A DNA stretch of 46,843 nucleotides from an uncultured Muribaculaceae bacterium. GTDB lineage: Bacteria; Bacteroidota; Bacteroidia; Bacteroidales; Muribaculaceae. This document shows positions 32,959 through 41,805 of this stretch, piece after piece; position 1 is the stretch's first letter, and the number at the start of each line of letters is the position of its first letter. Where the stretch lies: positions 1-46,843 of the forward strand of contig CAJTZQ010000028.1 of NCBI GenBank assembly GCA_910583795.1. Direction: 5' to 3'. The position numbers and the translations under genes were made by a program. The notes under the pieces are model-generated. The model had not been told where the DNA came from and searched no databases. It was given only the letters and a program-made list of their open reading frames with translations.

Positions 32959-34977
32959 TTACCAAATAACAACTCTCTCATCTTCCGGACGAAACATTTT
33001 CTCTCCTTCCTTAATATCAAAAGCCTTAAAGAATGGTTCAATATTACGGAGAGTGACATTCACTCTGTTTTGTCCAAGAGAGTGGGGATCTGTCATTGTG
33101 CGCGACAGTATTTCTTCAGGCCGTATATTGCCAGCCCATACATTGGCATATGCAAGATAGAATCTTTGAAGCGGAGAAAAGCCATCTATATTTTTCATTT
33201 CTTTCCCTTCCATTGAGTCAAGATAAGCTGTCAGCGCTACCCTTAACCCTCCTTGATCAGCTATGTTTTCACCAAGCGTGAACTTGCCATTGGCATGAAC
33301 ACCGGGAGCCACTTCAACAGCATCAAATTGAGCAACAAGGGCATCAGCAAGTTTTGTGAATCTTTCAGCATCATCCGGGAGCCACCAGTCTTTCAAATTA
33401 CCATGTTTGTCAAACTGACGTCCCTGATCATCAAAACCATGGGTCATTTCATGACCGATCACTACGCCTATTGCGCCATAATTCTGAGCATCGTCGGCAG
33501 ATAGATCAAAATAAGGAGCTTGAAGAATTCCTGCAGGGAAACAGATTTCGTTTGTAGTAGGATTGTAATAAGCATTAACAGTCTGTGGAGTCATATGCCA
33601 TTCCTCCTTATCTACAGGTTTATGAAGTTTCTTATAATTATCCTGCGTATACCAAACGGAAGCATTATAAACATTCTCTAAATAACTTTTGTCCGGATCG
33701 ATAATTATTTCAGAATAATCTTTCCATTTATCCGGATATCCTATTTTAACTGTAAACGTCGCAAGTTTCTCACGTGCTTTTGCCTTTGTAATGTCAGACA
33801 TCCATGTGAGATTGTCGATATGCTTGCCGAGTGCCTTTCTGAGGTTTTCAACAAGATCTACCATATAGGCCTTGTTCTCAAAAGGGAAATATTTGTTGAC
33901 ATAAAGTTCGCCTACAGCCTCTCCAAGCATAGCGTTAGGAATAGTCATTGCCCTTTTCCATCTTGCTTCCTGCTCCTCCTTGCCACTCATTACTCTACCG
34001 AACATTTCGAAATTTGCATTCTGGAAATCATCGCTCAATACCCCGGAGGAATCTGACACAGCCTCATACACAAGATAATCTTTTATCTGTTGCTGTGTGA
34101 GTGTGGGAAGATAAGAATTCAAGAAATCCATGAATGCAGGCGATGCAACGTTGGCTTCAGAAAGATCTTCCACGCCAAGTTCTAAGAAATAAGTATCCCA
34201 ATCGATATTTTTGTAATCTTTGCGTATCTGATCCATTGATCTGAGATTATAACGAAGCTGAGGATTGCGTCGCTGTTCGCGGGTCATTTTGTTTTTTGCA
34301 AATTCAGTTTCAAAAGCGATGACTGTATCCCATACTCTTTGTTGTGATGTTGCATCATATCCAATAAGCTCCATCATTCTCTTTACATATTTTTCATATG
34401 CATCAAGAATTTTGGAATTGCTTTCGTTTTTTTCGAGATAATAATCCCGGTCTCCAAGCCCAAGGCCAACTTCTCCAATATGAAGCATGTTACGGTCAGA
34501 ATTTTTAGGGTCTGTCCCTACACCGGTTGTAAAGAATGATCCGGTTATTCCATTGTGCATCCATGCAAGGAGTCGTATAAAATCTTCAGGTTTTGAATTA
34601 TTAATTCTTTCAATAAAAGGCTTGAGTGGGGCAGCCCCTTCCTTGTTGAGACGGCTGCTGTCCATACCCATTTTGTAAAGGTCGCAAACTTTTTGAGCGT
34701 TTGTCCCTTTTATCTTGGAATCAGGATTGTCTGAAAGATTTGTGATCAATTCTTTCAGCTGTTCCCTTGCATTTTCACGAAGTTGGTCGAAAGTACCGAA
34801 ACGTGAATATTCCGGTGACAAAGGATTATTTTTCATCCAGCCACCACAAGCATAAAGATAGAAATTATCACCCGGATTAATGGAAGTATCAAGATTATCT
34901 TTATTGATTCCGTGAGATGATTCGAACAACACAAGAGGAGATCCGGAATCTTCAAAAATCATTTTTTTTATGTTCAT
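32959..34977 (-). CDS. M13-family metallopeptidase, no signal peptide
   Basis: A 672-residue neprilysin/PepO-type zinc peptidase. The zinc site is HEMTH (H509, E510, H513) with E570 in ENIADQGG as third ligand and D574 next to it. NAYYNPTTNEICFPAGILQAP is the substrate-binding block, and the start of the fold reads NPGDNFYLYACGGWMKNNPL. Most Bacteroidetes relatives carry a lipoprotein or signal sequence; here only about 30 charged, non-hydrophobic residues precede the fold, so a cytoplasmic location is likely, as for lactococcal PepO. It would then digest peptides inside the cell. A TATCTTTG box at 35096-35103 may be its -7 element. Confidence 0.9.
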   Translation of the reverse strand: MNIKKMIFEDSGSPLVLFESSHGINKDNLDTSINPGDNFYLYACGGWMKNNPLSPEYSRFGTFDQLRENAREQLKELITNLSDNPDSKIKGTNAQKVCDLYKMGMDSSRLNKEGAAPLKPFIERINNSKPEDFIRLLAWMHNGITGSFFTTGVGTDPKNSDRNMLHIGEVGLGLGDRDYYLEKNESNSKILDAYEKYVKRMMELIGYDATSQQRVWDTVIAFETEFAKNKMTREQRRNPQLRYNLRSMDQIRKDYKNIDWDTYFLELGVEDLSEANVASPAFMDFLNSYLPTLTQQQIKDYLVYEAVSDSSGVLSDDFQNANFEMFGRVMSGKEEQEARWKRAMTIPNAMLGEAVGELYVNKYFPFENKAYMVDLVENLRKALGKHIDNLTWMSDITKAKAREKLATFTVKIGYPDKWKDYSEIIIDPDKSYLENVYNASVWYTQDNYKKLHKPVDKEEWHMTPQTVNAYYNPTTNEICFPAGILQAPYFDLSADDAQNYGAIGVVIGHEMTHGFDDQGRQFDKHGNLKDWWLPDDAERFTKLADALVAQFDAVEVAPGVHANGKFTLGENIADQGGLRVALTAYLDSMEGKEMKNIDGFSPLQRFYLAYANVWAGNIRPEEILSRTMTDPHSLGQNRVNVTLRNIEPFFKAFDIKEGEKMFRPEDERVVIW

Positions 34978-35468
34978 ATTGTCTTATGTTTATTGATAGG
35001 CATGGTCAGTATAGTCTTTTCAATCAGATTTAAACTATCATCGCTATGATAATCTTACAAATTACCGTCGATGTCTGTAGCCGTGACCACAGTTACAAAG
35101 ATAAATAAAAAATATGAATTTTAAGAGTGTTTGAACAAATAACTATATAGAAGCTGTTTCCACTTTTTATGGAGATTGATTTTCATATTGGATTTTACCT
35201 TTTAATGACCTCTTTTCCAATCTTACGTCAACTTTTGGTCGCTTTTGAACCTTTCATCGGTCGTTTGACACGCTAAACTCTCTCTTCATGTTTCAAAATC
35301 GACTCGAAAATCTGACGAAATCTTGAAAAAGAAAAAAGTCGAAACAACTTCATAAGCAAAATATTCAAGCCATAGAGTATGCGCAAAACTTGAGCATTAT
35401 GTTATTCTGTGAAATATAAAATGAGGTTACCAATAAGGGTGACACATATAAATGAGTATGCGAATAAT
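34978..35468. other. Intergenic region with a possible -7 box
   Basis: About 490 bases without a convincing gene. On the minus strand TATCTTTG at 35096-35103 fits TAnnTTTG and could serve the peptidase gene, although no TTTG is found at -33. The rest, downstream of the OxyR stop, is AT-rich and shows no strong terminator hairpin. Confidence 0.4.
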
Positions 35469-36395
35469 TTACAGACGTATTCCATATTTGATTAACGATG
35501 GTTCAAACATATGGACAGGCACACATTTTTGTAGGGAGGTAATAATAGTGTTGAGCATTTTTTCTCTTATATAATCATGTCGAATATACATGGAAACCCG
35601 TCTGCAACTTAAATGATCTCCTGACAAACGTCTTACATTCTTTATTTGTTTTTCATCAAGGAATCTAAGATGCATTTCCGGAATAATCGTGAATCCACCG
35701 TTTTCATCAACCACCCTTATAAGAGTGTCTATATTACCCGCTTCATAGATCCTCTTACCTTTGTTTTTCGCTTTGCAAAAACTGAATGCACTTTCTCTCA
35801 AACACTGTGCTTCTTTCATAATCCACATATTTTCATGGTTCAATTCTGCAGGAGTAAATGAAGAAAGCAATAGTTTGCATGTAGGAGCGAGATATACCCA
35901 GAAAGGCTCCGTATATAGAGGAATCTCAAAAATATCAGCATTATTATTACCCCCTACGGCTATTCCCGCATCAATTCGACCAGATAAAAGAGCTTCTATC
36001 ATATTTTCAGGTCTAATTTCCTCAATAGACAGATTTACCTGAGGGTATGCTTCTCCATACCATTTGATAAATTTTGGCAAAAGATATGTAGCAATGCTTG
36101 GACCTACGGCAAGACGCATATCTCCATTAATCACATCTTTTGTTTCGCTTATTATTTCTTGAATACGGTTAGACTCTTTGATTACGTTTGAAGCCTGTTT
36201 GATTATTTTTAACCCAATGTCGGTTGGCATTACTCTCTTGCTCGTACGTTCGAATATTTTAACGTCAAGTTCATCTTCCAAATTTGCAACCATTTTACTA
36301 AGAGTCGGTTGGGTGATGCCACAGGCTTCAGACGCTTTTGCAAAACTTCGGTATTGCTCAAGTGCTATTATATAATTTAGTTGTTGAAGAGTCAT
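35469..36395 (-). CDS. oxyR: OxyR peroxide-sensing LysR-type regulator
   Basis: A 308-residue LysR-family regulator. The N-terminal helix-turn-helix reads LNYIIALEQYRSFAKASEACGITQPTLSKMVANLE, by parts: FAKASEACGITQPTLSKMV as the HTH. The sensor domain has C198 and C207 in AQCLRESAFSFCK, nine residues apart as for C199 and C208 of E. coli OxyR, with the same CLR...FC frame, and IDTLIRVVDENGGFTIIPEMHL follows as in OxyR. It should form a disulfide on peroxide exposure and switch DNA binding. It is divergent from the CoA-disulfide-reductase fusion gene, with an OxyR-like site between. Confidence 0.92.
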   Translation of the reverse strand: MTLQQLNYIIALEQYRSFAKASEACGITQPTLSKMVANLEDELDVKIFERTSKRVMPTDIGLKIIKQASNVIKESNRIQEIISETKDVINGDMRLAVGPSIATYLLPKFIKWYGEAYPQVNLSIEEIRPENMIEALLSGRIDAGIAVGGNNNADIFEIPLYTEPFWVYLAPTCKLLLSSFTPAELNHENMWIMKEAQCLRESAFSFCKAKNKGKRIYEAGNIDTLIRVVDENGGFTIIPEMHLRFLDEKQIKNVRRLSGDHLSCRRVSMYIRHDYIREKMLNTIITSLQKCVPVHMFEPSLIKYGIRL

Positions 36396-36399
36396 AACA

Positions 36400-36446
36400 A
36401 TAGATTTTGTCTATACAAAGATAGCTAAAATCATTTGGTTGTCTAT
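36400..36446. promoter_or_regulatory. OxyR-type binding site between oxyR and the fusion gene
   Basis: ATAG (36400-36403), 7 bases, CTAT (36411-36414), 6 bases, ATAG (36421-36424), 18 bases, CTAT (36443-36446). The OxyR consensus is ATAG-N7-CTAT-N7-ATAG-N7-CTAT; here the last half-site is displaced by one helical turn. The site covers a TATCTTTG -7-like box of oxyR on the minus strand (36416-36423) and the -33 of the divergent gene. Confidence 0.6.
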
Positions 36447-36465
36447 AATTCTACATGTACTTTTG
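36434..36465 (+). promoter_or_regulatory. Promoter of the sulfur-redox fusion gene
   Basis: TTTG at 36434-36437, a 20-base spacer, TACTTTTG at 36458-36465: a full consensus promoter. The start codon at 36483 lies about 11 bases from the predicted start site, so the leader is very short. The -33 lies inside the OxyR-like site. Confidence 0.75.
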
Positions 36466-36482
36466 CATAAAAAATTTAGACT

Positions 36483-38915
36483 ATGAAACATTTAATAATT
36501 GGCGGGGTTGCTGGAGGAGCGACTGCCGCCGCAAGGATAAGAAGGATTTCTGAAAAAGATGAGATTATTCTTTTTGAAAAAGGAGAATATATTTCTTACG
36601 CTAATTGTGGACTACCGTATTATATTGGAGGGACAATAGCAGACCGTGAAAAATTATTTGTACAAACTCCGGAGTCATTCGGCAAAAGATTCAACATTGA
36701 CGTAAGAGTAGAATCAGAAGTATTGTCTATAAATCGAGAGAAAAAACATGTGACAGTGAAATCACCCGATGGCACTGTCTATACAGAATCTTATGACCGT
36801 TTGCTATTGTCGCCGGGAGCTATCCCGTTTAAGCCTTCTTTGCCGGGGTTAGACAATAAAGGCATCTTCACATTGCGCAATGTGTCTGACACCGATGATA
36901 TCAAAGAATTTATTAAAGATAATAACGTAAAAAGAGCAATAATAGTAGGAGCCGGATTCATAGGACTTGAAATGGCAGAAAATCTTCATGAAGCAGGCAT
37001 CGAAGTGGCTGTAGTGGAGATGGCGGATCAGGTTATGACGCCAATAGATTATTCAATGGCATCGATAGTCCACCAGCATCTATTGCAGAAAGATGTGCGT
37101 CTCTATCTTCAAAAATCTGTATCATCTTTTGAATATGGGAATGACGGGCTTCAAGTAAATTTCAGTTCCGGTGAAGTTCTTAATGTCGATATGGCAATTC
37201 TTTCTATAGGTGTGCGCCCACAAACCAAGCTCGCATCAGATGCCGCATTAGAGATCGGGAATAGGGGAGGAATAAAAGTTGATGAATATTTGAGAACTTC
37301 AGATGAAAATATATTTGCAGTAGGTGATGCAATTGAATTCCCGCATCCTATAGGCGGAAATGCATGGCTAAATTATCTCGCGGGACCTGCAAACCGTCAG
37401 GCAAGAATAGCTGCCGACAATATGGTGAAGGGTTGTGAAATAAAATATGAAGGCTCTATAGGAACCTCAATAGCCAAAGTTTTTGATTTGACTGTGGCAA
37501 CTACCGGCATGTCGGCAAAACGTTTACATCAGGAAGGGATAGATTATCTGTCTGCAACAATACATCCCTCATCCCATGCAGGATATTATCCCGGGGCTAC
37601 TCTGATGACAATAAAGATATTATTTTCACCTAAAGATGGGAAACTGCTTGGAGCTCAAATAGTGGGATACGATGGTGTCGACAAACGGATAGACCAATTT
37701 TCACAAGTGATTAAGCATGATGGCAGTATCGCTGATTTGATTAAAACTGAACATGCATATGCACCACCGTATTCTTCAGCCAAAGATCCTGTTGCAATAG
37801 CGGGATATGTGGCAGAAAATATATTACTTGGGAGAATGAATCCTATATATTGGCGCGAGCTTAGAGATATCGACAAATCAAAGATCTCTCTTATAGATGT
37901 GAGAACATCGGATGAGTTTGCGACAGGAAATATAGATGGCGCTATAAATATCCCACTTGACGAACTAAGAGAAAACATTTCAAAAATAGACAAGGAGAAG
38001 CCTGTCGTTTTGTATTGCGGAGTCGGACTACGAGGATATCTTGCGTCAAATATTCTTATACAAAACGGATTCAAAAATGTGCGGAACCTAATCGGTGGAT
38101 TAAAGACATACGATTTAGCAACCGCTGCTTTGCCTTCTCCAAAACCATTTGGAAAAATCAATCTGGGAAATGCAGACAACTTGATGCCTGATGATTCTTT
38201 TATAAATATAGATGCGTGTGGGTTGTCGTGCCCCGGACCTATAATGAAGTTGAAAGAAGCAATAAATAAGGTAAATGCCGGAGGAACGATAATTATCTCA
38301 TCTACGGATCCGGGATTTATTCGCGATGCTGAGGCATGGTGCAATTCTACGGGAAATTCTTTTGTATCGGCAGACTCGTCTAAAGGAATTTATAAGGCTA
38401 AGATCAGAAAGGGTAGTGCTGATTTACCTACGACTCCTTCGCAAGGAAAGGGTAAATCGTTTATTCTGTTTAGCGACGATCTTGACAAAGCACTTGCCAC
38501 ATTTGTTCTTGCTAACGGAGCTGCCGCTACCGGAGAAAAAGTGACTATATTCTTTACTTTCTGGGGACTAAATGCTATCAAAAAGCAAAATAAACCTGCT
38601 ACTCGGAAAGACATATTCGGGAAAATGTTTGGTATGATGTTGCCATCGGATTCCAGCAAGCTTAAACTTTCAAAGATGAATATGGCTGGAATAGGACCTA
38701 AAATGATGCGTTATATCATGAAGAACAAAAATATCGAGTCACTCGAGACCCTGCGTGAGATGGCAATAGCAAACGGTGTGGAATTTATCGCTTGTCAGAT
38801 GTCTATGGATGTAATGGGTATAAAAAGGGAGGAGCTGCTTGACAATGTCACAATCGGAGGAGTTGCCACATATATGAATCGGGCAGACAATTCAAATGTA
38901 AACCTTTTCATCTGA
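36483..38915 (+). CDS. CoA-disulfide-reductase-like/rhodanese/TusA/DsrE fusion
   Basis: An 810-residue four-part protein. Residues 1-440 are an FAD/NAD(P)H disulfide reductase of the CoADR class: FAD loop IIGGVAGGATAAARIRR, the single active cysteine C42 in ISYANCGLPYYIGG, and FAD site IFAVGDAIE. Residues 455-550 are a rhodanese with C512 in LYCGVGLRGY. Residues 572-640 are a TusA-like domain with CPGP (C583). Residues 655-810 are DsrE/F-like (FVLANGAAATGEKVTIFFTF; C771 in ACQMSMDVMGI). Together they could move persulfide sulfur between thiols using NAD(P)H, or reduce per- and polysulfides (inference). Control by OxyR is suggested by its divergent neighbour. Confidence 0.9.
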   Translation: MKHLIIGGVAGGATAAARIRRISEKDEIILFEKGEYISYANCGLPYYIGGTIADREKLFVQTPESFGKRFNIDVRVESEVLSINREKKHVTVKSPDGTVYTESYDRLLLSPGAIPFKPSLPGLDNKGIFTLRNVSDTDDIKEFIKDNNVKRAIIVGAGFIGLEMAENLHEAGIEVAVVEMADQVMTPIDYSMASIVHQHLLQKDVRLYLQKSVSSFEYGNDGLQVNFSSGEVLNVDMAILSIGVRPQTKLASDAALEIGNRGGIKVDEYLRTSDENIFAVGDAIEFPHPIGGNAWLNYLAGPANRQARIAADNMVKGCEIKYEGSIGTSIAKVFDLTVATTGMSAKRLHQEGIDYLSATIHPSSHAGYYPGATLMTIKILFSPKDGKLLGAQIVGYDGVDKRIDQFSQVIKHDGSIADLIKTEHAYAPPYSSAKDPVAIAGYVAENILLGRMNPIYWRELRDIDKSKISLIDVRTSDEFATGNIDGAINIPLDELRENISKIDKEKPVVLYCGVGLRGYLASNILIQNGFKNVRNLIGGLKTYDLATAALPSPKPFGKINLGNADNLMPDDSFINIDACGLSCPGPIMKLKEAINKVNAGGTIIISSTDPGFIRDAEAWCNSTGNSFVSADSSKGIYKAKIRKGSADLPTTPSQGKGKSFILFSDDLDKALATFVLANGAAATGEKVTIFFTFWGLNAIKKQNKPATRKDIFGKMFGMMLPSDSSKLKLSKMNMAGIGPKMMRYIMKNKNIESLETLREMAIANGVEFIACQMSMDVMGIKREELLDNVTIGGVATYMNRADNSNVNLFI

Positions 38916-38937
38916 TAAAGTTTGTATCAATTATAAA

Positions 38938-38985
38938 TAAAGCGAAATCTGACTTACTTTTATAAGTAAGTTGGATCTCGCTTTA
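38938..38985 (+). terminator. Terminator after the fusion gene, possibly bidirectional
   Basis: TAAAGCGA pairs with TCGCTTTA, ATC with GAT and ACTTACTT with AAGTAAGT around a four-base loop. T-rich DNA follows on the plus strand (TGTTATTATAAATT), and TTTATTTATAA follows on the minus strand, so it may also serve the minus-strand gene ending at 39004. Confidence 0.75.
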
Positions 38986-39003
38986 TGTTATTATAAATTA
39001 AAA

Positions 39004-39357
39004 TCAAAGATCATATTCAGAATCTTTATCATAATCACCTCGTTCGTAATTATCCAATTTATCGATCAACGTATCAACTTCATTTTGGAGCATTTCATAT
39101 CGATCACTACTGGGTTCTTCCCCCAACATGTCTCCCTCAAGATTTTCAATCTCAGTTTTTAATCTGTCTATGTAATCATGATCTGTAAAATCATTCAAAT
39201 CTGAGATCTGAGCAACTCTTTGTATATCCATAACTCTTCTGCACTCAGCACCGAAATCTGTATGATATGATCGGGGATTTTCAGGTTTCATATTCATATG
39301 ATGTTTGCTTAACCCCAACCATTCTAATACTTTAGATATTACACTATATACCAACAT
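39004..39357 (-). CDS. Small acidic coiled-coil protein
   Basis: A 117-residue protein, unidentified. The N-terminus is weakly amphipathic (MLVYSVISKVLEWLGL). The rest is acidic, with a predicted coiled coil (DYIDRLKTEIENLEGDMLG and YEMLQNEVDTLIDKLDNYE) and an acidic tail (DYDKDSEYDL). No signal peptide or cysteines in a motif. It begins one base after the ABC-F stop codon and is therefore co-translated with it. A partner role to the ABC-F protein is possible but unproven. Confidence 0.65.
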   Translation of the reverse strand: MLVYSVISKVLEWLGLSKHHMNMKPENPRSYHTDFGAECRRVMDIQRVAQISDLNDFTDHDYIDRLKTEIENLEGDMLGEEPSSDRYEMLQNEVDTLIDKLDNYERGDYDKDSEYDL

Positions 39358-39358
39358 A

Positions 39359-41338
39359 TTATATTTTAAGGTTTTCTATGAGAGCATCGTAATCATTCTG
39401 GGCATTTTCCCATTCATTCATAGCTTTTTCGAGATCTTTAGTTAATTTATCATAATCATTCAATACAGCCTGACTTGCATCGCCTGAAGACAATTTTGAC
39501 TCTAATTCAGCCAATCGGGTTTCCAGTTTTGTAACTTCTTCTTCAGCTATCTTAATAGACTTTTCCGCTTTTTTGATCACTTTTTCACGTTCTTTCTGTT
39601 CAGCATAAGAAAGAGTCTTTGATTTAGAAGCTTGATCAATTTGGGGCGAAAGATTATCGGCAGTTTTAATGACCCTAGATTCCTTAATATCACTTGAAGT
39701 CACATTAGAACGTTCAAGTTCAGCAAGATTTGTGAGATTCTTTTTCCTTAAGAAATCATAAATGCCACCAAGGTTTTCTCTGACTTTTCCACCTCCGAAT
39801 TCATAGACCTTCTCTACAAGTCCATCAAGGAACTCACGATCATGGCTGACCACTATCACCGTTCCGTCAAAATCTTTGATAGCATCTTTAAGGATATCTT
39901 TAGTTTTCATGTCCAAATGATTTGTAGGTTCGTCAAGAATCAGGAAATTTACCGGTTCAAGAAGAAGCTTTATCATTGCCAGACGAGTTTTTTCACCACC
40001 GGAAAGCACTTTAACCTTTTTGTCGGAAGACTCTCCACCAAACATAAAAGCGCCAAGGATGTCGCGGATCTTAGTACGCATATCACCTGTTACGACATGA
40101 TCGATTGTGTCAAAAACAGTTATATTTTCATCAAGCATCTGCGCTTGATTCTGGGCAAAATATCCTATTTTTACGTTATGACCTATCTTTAAGTGTCCAT
40201 CAAAAGGTATTTCACCCATAATACATTTTACAAGGGTTGATTTTCCCTCGCCGTTCTTACCGACGAATGCAACCTTTTCACCTCTACGCAACGTGAATTC
40301 AGCATCTGAAAAAACAAGATGATCTCCATATGATTTTGCAAGATTTTCTACTATTAATGGGAAATCTCCGGAACGTGGAGCAGGTGGGAACTTAAGTCTC
40401 AATCTGGAATTGTCTACCTCATCCACTTCAATAGGAACTATTTTTTCCAATTGTTTTATTCGACTCTGAACTTGAACCGCCTTGGTTGCCTTATATCTAA
40501 ATCTTTCTATAAAATCTTTTGTTTCAGCGATGAGCTTCTGTTGATTTTCATAAGCACGCATCTGCTGCTCAACGCGTTCTTTACGAAGCTGCACAAAAGA
40601 TGTGTAACTTACTTTGTAATCATAGATTTTACCACAAGATATTTCTATAGTCCTTTTAGTGACATTATCAAGAAACGCACGGTCATGGCTCACAAGCACA
40701 ACCGCCTTCGCTTTCGACTGAAGGAATTGCTCCAGCCATTGAATTGATTCTATGTCAAGATGGTTGGTAGGCTCGTCAAGCAAAAGAACATCAGGATTCT
40801 GAAGAAGGATTTTTGCCAATTCCACACGCATTCTCCATCCCCCTGAAAACTCACTTGTCGGTCTATCGAAATCGTTTCTTTCAAATCCGAGACCTATAAG
40901 AGTCTTTTCAATTTCAGCGTCTACATTCGAGATTCCTTCCATTGCGATGCGGTCTGAAATACTCTGAACCTTTTCAAGCAATCTATAATAATCTTCGCTT
41001 TCATAATCTGAAAAACTCTCAACCTCCGCATTAAGCCTCTTGAGTTCTTCTTCCATTTCAAACCTATGACGGAATGCCTTCTTGGTTTCCTCCATGATTG
41101 TAGTTTCATCAGCAAGCTTCATCTGCTGAGGAAGATAACCCACAGTGACATCGTTAGGTTTTGATATATTCCCAGAAGTCGGAGATTGTAGACCAGAAAG
41201 AATTTTAAGCATGGTTGATTTACCTGCACCATTCTTACCTACAAGAGCAATCTTATCAGTAGGATTTATCACAAATGAGACATCCGAAAACAACGGACGC
41301 GCAGAAAATTCAACAGATAAATTATTTATGGAAATCAT
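39359..41338 (-). CDS. ABC-F family ATPase
   Basis: A 659-residue protein with two ABC nucleotide-binding domains and no membrane part. Walker A motifs are GKNGAGKS (34-41) and GKNGEGKS (near residue 358); signatures are SGGWRMR and SGGEKTR; Walker B motifs are VLLLDEPTNHLD and FLILDEPTNHLD. The linker (about 240-310) is the charged PtIM helix pair with RFRYKATKAVQVQSRIKQLEK. The C-terminus (about 570-659) is a coiled coil, as in Uup and YdiF-type proteins. ABC-F proteins act on the ribosome in translation or antibiotic protection. The ATG overlaps the preceding lipoprotein's stop (ATGA). Confidence 0.93.
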   Translation of the reverse strand: MISINNLSVEFSARPLFSDVSFVINPTDKIALVGKNGAGKSTMLKILSGLQSPTSGNISKPNDVTVGYLPQQMKLADETTIMEETKKAFRHRFEMEEELKRLNAEVESFSDYESEDYYRLLEKVQSISDRIAMEGISNVDAEIEKTLIGLGFERNDFDRPTSEFSGGWRMRVELAKILLQNPDVLLLDEPTNHLDIESIQWLEQFLQSKAKAVVLVSHDRAFLDNVTKRTIEISCGKIYDYKVSYTSFVQLRKERVEQQMRAYENQQKLIAETKDFIERFRYKATKAVQVQSRIKQLEKIVPIEVDEVDNSRLRLKFPPAPRSGDFPLIVENLAKSYGDHLVFSDAEFTLRRGEKVAFVGKNGEGKSTLVKCIMGEIPFDGHLKIGHNVKIGYFAQNQAQMLDENITVFDTIDHVVTGDMRTKIRDILGAFMFGGESSDKKVKVLSGGEKTRLAMIKLLLEPVNFLILDEPTNHLDMKTKDILKDAIKDFDGTVIVVSHDREFLDGLVEKVYEFGGGKVRENLGGIYDFLRKKNLTNLAELERSNVTSSDIKESRVIKTADNLSPQIDQASKSKTLSYAEQKEREKVIKKAEKSIKIAEEEVTKLETRLAELESKLSSGDASQAVLNDYDKLTKDLEKAMNEWENAQNDYDALIENLKI

Positions 41339-41673
41339 TTTTCAAGTCCTTCTTTTCCTTTATTTGTAATTCTGTCAAATTCAATAACCTGACTATCTGT
41401 TAACTTATCACGATCAACAACGAGCCGTTTGGCAATAGCAAACATAGTAAGCATCTCTTCTCTCTGACTTTTTGAAATTGAAGGATTTCCCTTTTGGGCA
41501 ATTTCCAGAGAGTCGTCCATCCCGATTTCATAAAGTTTCAAAAGCTCAGAATATTCTGCCTCGGAAATTTCTGACTTCAGCAAAATTTCATCTGCTCTTT
41601 TATTATCAAAACTTTGAGAACATGCCACAAAAAGCAATGATAGAATATAAAAGATTGTATATATAGATTTTTT
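41335..41673 (-). CDS. Small predicted lipoprotein upstream of ABC-F
   Basis: A 112-residue protein from the Met at 41673 (MKKSIYTIFYILSLLFVACSQ), which gives a lipoprotein signal with the lipobox LFVAC and cleavage before Cys. A frame start at 41700 would lie upstream of the predicted transcription start. The mature part is helical and charged, with no recognised domain. It overlaps the ABC-F start by four bases, so the three genes lipoprotein, ABC-F and coiled-coil protein form one operon. Why an exported protein is coupled to a ribosome-acting ATPase is unclear. Confidence 0.7.
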   Translation of the reverse strand, partial: KKSIYTIFYILSLLFVACSQSFDNKRADEILLKSEISEAEYSELLKLYEIGMDDSLEIAQKGNPSISKSQREEMLTMFAIAKRLVVDRDKLTDSQVIEFDRITNKGKEGLEK

Positions 41674-41697
41674 CATAACTTCGACAAGATTTAGTTC

Positions 41698-41729
41698 CAA
41701 AGTTAATCAAAAATCCACATATACACAAG
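41698..41729 (-). promoter_or_regulatory. Promoter of the lipoprotein/ABC-F operon
   Basis: On the minus strand CTTG (41726-41729, one base off TTTG), a 20-base spacer and TAACTTTG (41698-41705). The predicted start site is about 18 bases before the lipoprotein ATG. The -33 lies in the terminator hairpin of the upstream gene. Confidence 0.6.
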
Positions 41730-41759
41730 AGAAGTCCCCGCAGAACGGAGACCTCTCTT
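41727..41759 (-). terminator. Terminator after the tandem secreted paralogues
   Basis: AAGAGA pairs with TCTCTT, with inner TC/GA and CCG/CGG pairs and small bulges; read on the minus strand T-rich sequence follows after some distance (GGATTTTTGATT). It is 46 bases past the stop at 41806. Imperfect stem, moderate confidence. Confidence 0.5.
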
Positions 41760-41805
41760 AAGATAGTGTCAATTGTAGCGTCTATAAATCTGTTTATGAA
41801 TATAA

